Of a stretch of 64,000 nt of DNA, positions 46,179-56,701 are shown in pieces. Position 1 is the stretch's first letter. Every line of letters starts with the position of its first letter. A model generated the notes under the pieces. The model saw nothing but the letters and a program-made list of their open reading frames with translations, searched no databases and was not told the DNA's origin. This DNA comes from Reticulitermes speratus. Taxonomy: Eukaryota > Arthropoda > Insecta > Blattodea > Rhinotermitidae. The stretch covers positions 34,976,923 to 35,040,922 of the forward strand of contig JAJKFL010000011.1 of the NCBI GenBank assembly GCA_021186555.1, given 5' to 3'. The translations under genes and the position numbers were made by a program.

Positions 46179-47348
46179 CTGGAACATTAGACATGCAGAA
46201 ATGCAAGTTGTCCAGTCAACAGCACACAGACAACATAGTTAATCTGGAAATGCCTAAGAAGGGAAATGTGTATTAAACTTACTAAAATTCACTATTGAAA
46301 TATGAAGCAGGAACATGGATATGGGCCAAAGCATAGTTCCCTTGCCCAAGGGCAACTGAGGTGAGATCTTACACAGGTATGGAAAGAAGAGCCAGATGAA
46401 GAGACAAAGAAATCAAAGGAGTATAAGGAATGTCAACAGACATCAGGAATTAACAGAAATATTGACTCTTACTGTAATAATAATTGATTTAAAAGTTTTG
46501 CAAGTCTTTTTTTCATGTGTAAATTTTCATGTCGGATTCTGATTCCACTATATCACAAGTACGCTGTTCAAAACATTTCCATATGACATTTTTCTCACTT
46601 CAGATATGTGAAATGAAATCCTATTGGCCGAAGCGTTTTGTCAGTATGGGGATAGAAGTCAGATTTGAACTTCAGATAATGTATTTGCAATATGCATTCT
46701 TCCCTCATACATAGTGCTGCACAACCATACAAAACAATTGGTAAGATAATGAGAAACATTGTTGTTGCAAGTTATGTCAACAATTGGCTGCAACTACCAA
46801 CCTACCCACACGGGAAAGGGGATAGGATGCAGATGGATAGGCCTACAAACTGGAGGAGAGATTGACTGAATCTAAATAAACATACCATAATCTCATATTA
46901 TATAAATTAATGTATAATAAACCGGTACAATAAAGACTGCATAGGAAACATAACCAAGCACAAATCTTACTAACATCTCTGTGATGAAAACATAGCTCAA
47001 CCTAGAAATATACTACACATTCTAATAACTAAATAGTCAGAACTGAAAACTATGATTGGTAGACACCTACAGCAGAGCTTGAATTATGAATACCCAAAAA
47101 AGATGTCTCTCGTGCCTGTCCAAAATACAGATACGAAAATAAGAAATACTTTCAAAGCCAACCTTAGGGAAGACGATGTGGTGAGAGAAGAGGAGTAAGG
47201 CCCATGGCTGCATTACAAAACAGTCAAGTAGTGGGATGGTAAATGCACTGAAGAAATGTTGGAATCTGACATTATAGGTTCCATTTTGTGCTGAATATTG
47301 GTTCAGGCAAAAATGGACTGAATGATTGTCTCTCCTGAGATTATTTAC

Positions 47349-47552
47349 CTCTTTTATGTCAAAGCCGCATGCAGACAGCAGGAACAGAACTGTTGTCACG
47401 CCCCTGTTGAAAATGGTAGACAGATGAATAACGTTCGGTTCGATGCGTTGGTACGTGATGGCTTTTAGTTCTTCAGGACTGCTGAACTTGACCAGAGCTG
47501 CCTGAGCAAGGATGACATTTACATCTGCTTCAGTGATTAGTCCTTCAAACTC
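47349..47552 (-). pseudogene. Copy B exon 5
   Basis: 204 bp, open. IFNRGVTTVLF replaces IFNRGVQTVLF. Acceptor TATGCTAG|GAG, donor AAAGAG|GTAAAT. Confidence 0.8.
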
Positions 47553-48160
47553 CTAGCATACAAAAAATGTGCAGTACGTAAGAAGTCGCAATTCCAGGAA
47601 AACAATGAATTATGTTGGGAATAAAATAAATTCCCCTACTGACCAACGCTTGATCACCACAGTACTGATGTCTTGGAATGAAGATTCATGAACAGTTGGC
47701 ACAACAGTATGCAAGGCTTCTTCCTTTTGCTACTGTGATGTTCCCACTAGCCCAAAAGCACATAACTACCAAAGGTTACCATGGTGTATTACTGGAGTGG
47801 TTGGCAACACTGTGGTCAAATTTGCTTTTGAGTTACAGAACAGTTGTAACATGTTTCATTCTTAAATGACATGTTATCTTAGTTTCACACTGAATTTATT
47901 TTGAACATTTTCAGTAAATAATCGTGTTTCTGGTATATCTTTGATTTATATTCGAATTACCACAACATATTCACTTTATGAATTGGACCCATAGGACTTC
48001 TGTTTCTGAAAGTCACTTGATGCATGCAGGATGTCTGGCAGATTCCTGCTGAATCACTATATATATATATATATATAATCATGGTTTCTTACAAATTTGT
48101 AACAGAACACTGCTGTTCACAAATATTAAAAACTAACAGAAAACATTAATACTTTATTTA

Positions 48161-48474
48161 TATTAACCAACTAAATGCACTTTCACTTTCAACTATTTAA
48201 TTGTTTACAAATTTCCCCCTACATACATTTCGGTCCATACAAAGACCATCATCAGGAGGTACACAAACCACACTTATTTACATCCATAGGTTCAATCTGT
48301 CACCATCTGTCAGGTTTCATTCAGTCTTTTGGTGACAGATTGAACCTATGGATGCAAATAAAGTGTAGTTTGTGTAACCCCTGATGATGGTCCTGTATGG
48401 ACCGAAACATATGTAGGGGAAAATTTGTAAACAATTAAATAGTTGAAAGTGAAAGTGCATTTAGTTGGTTAATA
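48161..48474. mobile_element. Foldback element, complete, in intron 4 of copy B
   Basis: Arms of about 140 bp: TATTAACCAACTAAATGCAC at 48,161 is mirrored at 48,455-48,474. They contain ACATACATTTCGGTCCATAC with GACCATCATCAGG against CCTGATGATGGTC with GGACCGAAACATATGTAGGG. The loop is about 25 bp. Confidence 0.87.
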
Positions 48475-49039
48475 GAAATTGAATTGAAAATGCATGGTGA
48501 AAGTAATATAAAATTAGTAATAGTTTAGTTTAGTTTAAACATTTTACAAATCAGAATGGAAGTAAGTGGAAGTTTAAAGACTCCAGCCTTCTGGTATGTG
48601 ACATGGTGTCAATTGGAAAATTTGGAGGAGCGTCGTGCCTCCATCTTAACCCCTCAATGCCAGCCTCGGTGCACTATATGGGCCTTTGATTCTTCACTTG
48701 CTGCTGGCTTCAGCTCACTGTACATTTGTGATTGAATCTAATGTTGCTATAAATTTAAAACCCCTCTGTGTAGCAAGTAGTTGGAATTTAAACCCCAGCA
48801 TCACTGAAGGTTTAAGGAGAGTCCAAGAAGAATCTGTGCATTCTTCTTAGACTACCCTGAAGATGGAAACAGCAAACCCCTCTGAAACATTGGGAACTAC
48901 CAGTGAACATGTCACTGATCATTGTCATGTCATGTCATTGATCAGCACTGCTGTAAGAACCTCAGACCTTACAGCAGTGTGGTTTACTCCTTTCGAGTTG
49001 CCCTGGCTGTCAGCTAAAGACACTTTCTGATAAACTTAC

Positions 49040-49212
49040 ATTCAGCAAATAGAAAAGCACTGCTACTGGGACTACATATGGCAAGCACAGTTTCTGAAGT
49101 GCCTTGGCATCCAGTTTTTTCCTTTGTGTCAAACTCTCTGCAAATAAACACCATCTGGTGTTGGGTTCACACATGTCATCCCACAGTTTTAGAAGTCCTG
49201 GATGAAATTTTT
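49040..49212 (-). pseudogene. Copy B exon 4
   Basis: Same length and borders as copy A exon 4. It is open, but carries no start codon and is easily overlooked. Confidence 0.8.
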
Positions 49213-49490
49213 CTGCAAAACAAAGTCATTTCCTGTATATAACTGAACTCGACTTAGGACATTAGACAGAGAAAAATGATGACCTCGACGACTACGGTTA
49301 TGCAGGTAACGACGAATTTGATGGTGGATGTTGACTAGAGGGTGTTGTAATTGAATTATGGTAAAAGTAGCCAACTCAAACTCAGTAATAAAGCACAGAG
49401 TAGTGAGGATTTTTTCATGAGGCAGGTACTCAAGACCACTATAATTGTTTCATAACCCACGTGTATATTCTATTTAATAACGAAGACAGC

Positions 49491-49766
49491 CAGGAGAGCT
49501 CATTTGGCATAGCAATTAGACAGCGTGGACTGGAAGACCAAGAAACTGGGGCTCAATTCCAGGTGGGGGCAAGGGACTTCTTTCTTTTCAAAACTATTCA
49601 GCTGCTCTGAGGCCCACCCAAACTCATATTCAGTGTGGTACCTGGGACGCCTTCCTCAGAGACAAAGTAGCTACAGTGGGAAGATTATCACTGACCTTCA
49701 TCTAATGCTGAGGTTAGGCATATACGGAGATGTACCTCCACTCCCAACATTACAGGGTGCTTAATT
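49491..49766 (+). repeat. SINE family 4 copy in copy B
   Basis: Orthologous to 34,450-34,736 within intron 3. Confidence 0.7.
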
Positions 49767-50461
49767 AAGCACATGGACGATATTTTATATAACTACATTT
49801 AACTGGTGGTAAAATTTAAGAAATTTCAGGATTGAACATAATGTTTTAATGGACCAAGGCTATGATGGACCTGGTGATGAATGAATAAATGAAGCAAGTC
49901 AGTCATGTAAACTTGTGTAATTTTTCATTTTTATCTGACGGTGCAGTAAAGTACTGTGAGAGTGACATACTGGAATGGGGGGGGTTTAATATCAAAAGTA
50001 ATCAGAATTTAAAAAATGGTAGTTCATTTATTTATGTCGCACAAATTGAAATGCTGCAAACAGGTACGCTGTCAAACATTGATTCATATAAATTTCATTA
50101 TTTAGCAGTTATCTCACTTAATCTTCCACGTACAAATTTATATCAGCTTACAGTTAACTCAGTCACGAGTTCATAATTTCATTGTAATTTCTGTTACCAT
50201 ATCAAGAAGTTGAGGTACTATTCTGTAATTGGGCAGAGCAACAGAGGAAAATTATGAGAAATTCCAGTCATGATTTCTAGTCTCCAGGTCAACATTTGAA
50301 ACCTGTACCTTCCAAATACAGCAGGAATGCTTCTCGTTAAATGTGACATTTAGTCATTCCATACAGTCTGCTTGTTACAGTAGGTACTTAGTTGCTTATC
50401 TACCTGGTTGGAATAAAACAGACAACTCAAATGCACCAGTTATGTTCTGCTACAAGCTTAC

Positions 50462-50762
50462 CAATGTTGCTGAATCTCGTAACTTGGACATCAGTCGGCT
50501 CACTGGGAATCTGTAAGCTGTCAACACACCACTCCTTGACAGCTGTAACTGTTGGTTTCTCATAGAAAAGCACCCCATATATCCGCTGCCTTAGTGGTCG
50601 ATATATCTTGGCAACAGGCACAAGGTCGCTTCTACGGTAGTCCTCCAGAGAATCAGACATTTCATATGCCTTCCGCAAGATAACATTATACAGGTATGTC
50701 ATCAACTGACATGACCGGTGCTTCTCTTCAGCTAATACCAGGATCTGCCGCCAGTTTTCATC
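50462..50762 (-). pseudogene. Copy B exon 3
   Basis: Acceptor CTTTCCACTCAG|GAT, donor AACATTG|GTAAGC; open, encoding YRPLRQRIYGVLFYEKPTV as in copy A. Confidence 0.85.
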
Positions 50763-51982
50763 CTGAGTGGAAAGAAATATAGATGATATGTTTGTTGTTT
50801 GTGGAGGGATTATGTGCATTAACATGTTCACTAACAGGACACAGAAAAATGAATGCTGAAACTTACTGCTAATTCACACTTTTCACCTAACATTAGCATA
50901 ACGAAAGGATAATAAGATTGGCAGGTTATGTAACTCACATGGGGAAATGTAAAATGCATGCACAGTTTTTGTCAGGAAACCTCAAGGCTGGAAAATGTAC
51001 AAAGGGATGAGAAAATACTGAAATGTATTATTTCAGGATGAAGTACAGTATATGAGTACTGTGGGAACAATATTACGTGTTTCAGTCTCCAATTCAATAT
51101 ATTAACATTCAACTTTAACAACCCGGGTTAATGTTGTACAGGGAAACAATCACTGTTTGCTGTAAAAAAATCATACAAAATCATACAAAAGTTTGGACAA
51201 AATACACACGTTTAGGCGCGTTAGCAAAATTGCGAGAAGTGGCTATTAGCATCATGTTCGTCCGTCTACATGGAACAACTCGGCTCCCGCTGGACGGATT
51301 TTCATGAAATTTGATATTTGAGTATTTTTCGAAAATCTGTCAAGAAAATTCATGTTTCATTAAAATCTGACAAGAATAACGGGTACTTTACATGAAGGCC
51401 TATGTACATTTATGATATCTTACTGAATTCTTCTGAGAATGAGAAATGTTTCAGACAAAATGCGTAGAGAAAATCAAAACACACATTTTATGTTCAATAA
51501 CTTTCTTTCTGAAAATTGTGCCTTTATGAGATAATGTAGAAAGATATTGTAGAGCCAGACAGGCCACAGATGACAATATGGCGCATGCGCATCGCATGCT
51601 GGATAACTAAGGCTACAGACATACACTCAGAATATGTAATATTTATTGCTTTTACACAGCAACAATTGTTACGCGAACGCACCTCAATGTTACGTTATAT
51701 GTACATTGCCTCTCTTGTTAGTTCTAAACTTGGCAGTACATACACTAACAACTAGTCTTTCAAGGGTTATTGGAAACAGTAAACTTTCCAAAAAATACCT
51801 TACTCCATAGAGTTAGTGATCAGCTACATCTAAAGAACTCAACAGAAGAAATTTAATACTTTTATCTGATGATGAAAGCAGAGTTAGTTATGTAACATTA
51901 CACATTTTTACCAAGATGAGATGATGGTAAGTGTCCAGTAAATATGTCATTTTAATGTAACAACTGGTTTCCTCTCACTTAC

Positions 51983-52707
51983 CTGTGTGCTATCCACTTT
52001 AGTTCGTTCTTGTATCTCTGTGGATGGTGTAAGGTACATTCTTATGCTAGCTGATAGGTCATTGGCCATATTTTCATCATCAAACACATCCTTTGCTATC
52101 TTACGCAGTTCCTCATCACCATAGCTCTCACTGAAGTGCCATTTTTTAATGTAGTCTACAACGCCAGGCAGTAACTCAAAGATGTTTCGAATTCGTGAAA
52201 AATTCTTGTGGAAATTCTTCAGTTTGAGAAAAATAAGGTCGTCATTTCCAAGGAGACTTGCCAACAGAAACAGCTGTTGTGGCTTAAGCCCCAAGGCTTT
52301 CAAGAGACCGTCTCGACTGTATGTGAGCGTAGTCATTGTTTCCAAGTTTAAATGCTGAGCTGACAGAAAGTAGCGGGCGCCTTGGAGGATAACAAAGTCA
52401 GTGTTCTGGGACAAGATGGCAAAACAGCCTTCGTTCTGTGCAAAACAAGCCATCTCTACATCACAATCATATACAGATATATGCACATCACAGCCACAAA
52501 CATATTTGGCAACAAAGTGACCCGTCGCTGCAACTAGAGGTGGCAGCATGCCCGTAAATGTTCTGATGTTACTTCAATTTTGTTATCCAGCTTTGTGAAT
52601 ATCTGTAAAACTTTATAAATTCTATGCTGCCTTCTGTATAACCAAGTGTCCCTCTTTGATTCCTGTGTCATTCCATCAAAGAAGAACACAACTCTCACAC
52701 CAATGTT
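51983..52707 (-). pseudogene. Copy B exon 2, frameshifted
   Basis: Acceptor TTCTTGTTGCAG|AAC; donor ACACAG|GTAAGT. A 1-bp deletion splits the exon into an upstream reading to about 52,550 and a downstream reading from MLPPLVAATG. The nuclease-like motif reads SQNTDF. Confidence 0.88.
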
Positions 52708-52953
52708 CTGCAACAAGAAACAATTGTAAATATATAAAGCAACAAAGACAACCAAATTCTAGGATATGACGCCGTGTAGCCTGGTGAATGTTTTCTAACC
52801 TTTCAGAAAAACCTGCAGTCAACATCTTGAGGGTTGCTTAATAAATAGCAGTCTCAGATTTATATGTGTGTCTTTCATCAGACTGTGCCAATGTGCGTTG
52901 TGATGCCGTGTAGTTTTGTGGGTGGATAGGTAAAGTAACCCGATCTTTATGTG

Positions 52954-53098
52954 GGCCGGGATAGCTCAGTCGGTATAGCAACTCGCTACGAGCTGGACGG
53001 TCCGGAGATCGAATCCCGGTGGGGGTGAGATTTTCAGCACCAGTCCAAACCGGCCCTGGTGCCTACCCAGCCTCCTGTACAATGGGTACCGGGTAATG
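52954..53098 (+). repeat. Truncated SINE family 1 in intron 1 of copy B
   Basis: Head and early body as at 37,909, but similarity stops after GGTACCGGGTAATGGGTAC and resumes at CACTACATCCCACAGGATGG. About 190 bp including the tail is deleted, perhaps between the GGGTA repeats. Confidence 0.82.
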
Positions 53099-53827
53099 GG
53101 TACATGGCACTACATCCCACAGGATGGTAATATTAAAATACATCCTAGCTGTTGTATTTTCAACTTAGCAAAAGAAATATTATAACTGATTTTATTGCAT
53201 TTTTTAATCTGTTAAAGTGTTCTTTTGATGTGCCATTCGTTTACTCGACATTTTTGTGTTTGCATTCAAGGGTACCGTATATTAGCGCAGTTCTGACTGT
53301 GCCCACGTGTATTCTGTAACCTAGCCACTGATCCACAGAAACGTACGTCAGCGAGCACACTCTGAAGAGCCGTGCAGCGGAGTATAGTCTCATACTCGTT
53401 GACGATCCCATTGTGGCGTGGACCGAAGGGCTGTGACGAAGGGAACAAGCGCCCATGGAATCAATACGCATTCCTTGTCACGTTACGAGCATAATGCGCT
53501 TGTGTTGACCTCGCTAACGCTAGGGGATTCCCTCGTATCACTACTGCCAGCTGCCATGTGATGAGGATCGGTGCTAGAAACTGTAGTTAGGAAACTATAC
53601 AATTGTATGTTCAAGAAACGGACATTAAGACCAGCGATATTTCAAGTTCCCACGGCAGTGGCCATTAAAGGAACCGCCTTTTGCGATGTGTACCGACGTT
53701 TCGGCGTAACCCCGTCTCAATCATCAGAGTACCCTGAGACATCGGATTTATCTTTAACATCGAAGATATGGCGTCACATTCAATTACTCGTCTAAAATCA
53801 ATAACAAAGCATTAGCGTCTTCTTTAC

Positions 53828-54076
53828 CTGAAATGCAGCTACGAAATTCTTCATATTGTTGATGAATTCTTGCATCTGCCCGCCCAGCAACAATTCCTCT
53901 GTTTCACAGCTGCATAAACACGGACTTCTAAAACAGCTGTGTCCATCAACAAGCACCACGGGTTCTCTTCCTGTTTCATTCCTGTATTCATCCGCCAATT
54001 CCTTCACATCAACTTCCCAACAGTATTCATTAGGAGCATCCTTCCATAAAAATGTCTGCAGCCCTCTCACACCCAT
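53828..54076 (-). pseudogene. Copy B exon 1
   Basis: MGVRGLQTFLWKDAP start; donor TTTCAG|GTAAAG. 83 codons, open. Differs from copy A by several replacements (R to W at residue 11, G to E at 21). Confidence 0.85.
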
Positions 54077-54232
54077 TTTGCGTGTATGATTCCAGATCTC
54101 TGTAACACACTAATATCCTCTATAACACTAAACACCATATTCTCCTTCGTTTAAGCATATGTATCAGCCACAGATTACTACTATCAGCTGATTCGATACA
54201 GATTCAGATAAGCGGGGAATGACTCTCGGGAT

Positions 54233-54332
54233 CAATATCAGTATACCAAAGTGTCAACATATCAGCATACCAAAGTGTCAATATATCAGCATACCAAAGT
54301 GTCAACATACTCGTATCAGCATACCAAAGTGT
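54233..54332 (+). repeat. ATCAGCATACCAAAGTGT minisatellite, four units
   Basis: The first unit reads AATATCAGTATACCAAAG; the last has the ACTCGT insert. Lies about 160 bp upstream of the copy B start codon. Confidence 0.9.
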
Positions 54333-56108
54333 TTCTGTGCATTTATGCGTTTCTGGTACTTCCATATTTTGGGCTGGCAACAGTGTGACTTTGATTGATC
54401 TTGTAATTTAAATGTCGAATTTGAATTTATCAATGCGTCTTGTGGTGAAGAAACAGAAACTACACATGGCGCTGTGCACGATCTTACTTGTGACACCCCA
54501 CTCTCTCGAAATTAATGAAAAATCATTCAGAAGGCTTTTTAACTGCTTTCGAGATACGAAAGTGCTGTTGTGGCACATTGCGGTGCCATGCAGTGTCTTT
54601 TTGGGAACTGTAAATTTTGTGGTCCTGTTCTGAGAAACTTCGTAGAGGAGGGAGGGGGGGTTCAGCGTATATCACCGATAATTTAAGCGACATAAAAAAA
54701 TTCAATAAGCGTCGTTAAACCAGTACGTGTATACGATGATTTATTGGAAAGATATGGAACAGTCAGATTGTGAAAATCATTACGTTTAACGCAAACCCCA
54801 TTCTGCATATTTACAAAAAAAAAAAATCCGTGGTCTCCTCGTCCCCACCCACGTGTTGTCTACCGACATGCAATCTTAAATGGCACTATCATAATCTGCT
54901 TTTGTTTTGAATATTTTGGCAGCCTGTTCCTCCGAAACACCGAATTTATGAAACTAGTGTGTCAAACCCACAAGACCGTAACATCAATCTTCACAGCCGT
55001 ACAACTCCAAATATAAAAATAATACATTGTAAGAAAGGGTCTTCTTATGCCGAAAAAGAGTGATCGAAGAAAACCTTTCTACTGTTATTCGTGACCTGAG
55101 CCTGCTTGGAACTCCAGGTATTTGGTGACAAACTGTCACCTTTCAGTATCGTGTCTGATGGTCAGTGTACACCAACACCAACCTTTCTATAGCGCCCGGG
55201 CAGTACTCACCCCCAGAACGTCTACTCGTAGTGAAGCTTCGCAGTCTACCGCTGCGTCCACCTACACCCTAACTCTCTCTAATAGTAGTGCTGCTACCAG
55301 TTAGTTTTGTAGTTTACAGCAGGTCACTAACAACTGCTGCTACACTTCTCATAATGGGGTGTCTAGCCCAGTCGGTGCCCGGCTGAGTAACCCCGTAAAT
55401 TGTGTTTTCTTGGGTACATCATCCTAAAATTCATCAATTACACGTTTCCAAAATAATTACCTTCCTACTGTCCTCTCCTAATTAGGATTATATAGGAATT
55501 TAACGTAATCTTCGCCAACCTCACATTGTGTAGAAAATACCCCGTACATCTCTGGATACACCAACTTAATTGCTCCGTCGTAATCCAATACAATGGTTTT
55601 GGTACCCATAACTAGTGCGCCTGGCGTTTCCCTCAACGCCGAAAATCACTTTAACAAATTGTGGGTCTGCACCTTCTCGTCACCTTGCGTAACGAATTAC
55701 TGTGGTCGAATTTAACATATTCACCACCCACAAATATTTCTACACCAAAGTAGGTTGCTACACTGCCACTTCACTCTCTCATAACTTAATTTCTGTAGTT
55801 AAAATTAACATCTTCACTACCAACACTTTTACAAAATATTCAGTGTTGGGATTTACATAACTTCGTAATTTCTACATAAAATGTTTAACAAGTTTAATTT
55901 AAAATCCCACCATCGCCGAAACTGTTTCCAAAACACCGGCCAAAATACCCCGAGGCATTGTTGTCACCTGTATTTAATAACTCCAATACCACACCCTAGT
56001 ACGTCATCAAAATGGCTACTCTCAATCCATCTCCAACCTTTTAACCAATCAAGTTTTAACATTTACTTCTAGTCCCTGTATTAACTAACCAATGGGAAAC
56101 TGCATTAC
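54333..56108. other. Blocks P and Q, then unique flank; no gene
   Basis: 54,333-55,820 parallels 40,185-41,679. 55,821-56,108 has no match elsewhere in the window and is probably the original right flank of the duplicated segment. Confidence 0.5.
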
Positions 56109-56116
56109 CTAATAAC
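56109..56116. repeat. 8-bp target site duplication, left
   Basis: CTAATAAC, identical to 59,260-59,267. Confidence 0.95.
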
Positions 56117-56414
56117 TAGGGATGGGATATTCGAATCCTCGAATCCCGCGAATCTTGAATAATATTCGAGATTCGAAAACTCGAATCTTTGCGCTTTTTT
56201 CGTCTTTCGAATCTTTCGAATCCTAACCTAGCGAAATTCTGCCACCTAGCGGAATCTTGAGGAACTAGGGATGGGATATTCGAATCCTCGAATCCCGCGA
56301 ATCTTGAATAATATTCGAGATTCGAAAACTCGAATCTTTGCGCTTTTTTCGTCTTTCGAATCTTTCGAATCCTAACCTAGCGAAATTCTGCCACCTAGCG
56401 GAATCTTGAGGAAC
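56117..56414 (+). repeat. Perfect 149-bp tandem duplication of the hAT left end
   Basis: 56,117-56,265 and 56,266-56,414 appear identical base for base by eye, both starting TAGGGATGGGATATTCGAAT and ending TCTTGAGGAAC. The second copy supplies a second potential left terminus inside the element. Confidence 0.95.
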
Positions 56415-56701
56415 TTAAACTACTTAGTGCTACTCACTCTATAGCTCAGCGTTTCTAGTTCTACTCAACTGTCCGTAGCGTCTCACTTGTACACGCTATC
56501 AGTCTACGCTCGGCGTTATCCGGACTGTATTTTTGTCTCACTCTTAGCGTTTCTCACGCTGTTTTGATTATTCCTACGTGTTTCTATCGCTGACCACAGC
56601 ATTTACGCTTACTTGGGAGCGATTTATCTTGTGCCTCTGGCATAACCTCTTATTTCCTATAACCTACAACCAACGTCACCTATCAACCTACAACCCATGA
56701 G

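Larger units (their letters stand above)
46080..54076 (-). pseudogene. FAM120B-like gene, copy B: exon 2 frameshift
   Basis: Exons, minus strand: 54,076-53,828 (249 bp); 52,707-51,983 (725 bp); 50,762-50,462 (301); 49,212-49,040 (173); 47,552-47,349 (204); 46,178-46,080 (99). All splice dinucleotides and phases equal those of copy A. Exon 2 is one base shorter: copy A reads CATTTACGGCAAATGCTG where copy B reads CATTTACGGGCATGCTG (about 52,545-52,560), so the frame shifts at about codon 135. Downstream exons remain open, so decay is recent, or the base is a sequencing error. The XPG-like LSEDTDF is LSQNTDF here, losing two acidic residues independently of the frameshift. Exon 6 has one extra codon. 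If transcribed, the product would be a short N-terminal fragment. Confidence 0.85.
41680..55820 (+). repeat. Tandem segmental duplication, copy B (14.1 kb)
   Basis: Starts with GGTCTCATCTATAATACGTC (equal to 26,301) directly after the end of copy A (TTAACATCTTCACTAC). It ends with the same CTTCACTAC at 55,820, where unrelated sequence (CAACACTTTTACAAAAT) takes over. Confidence 0.92.
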
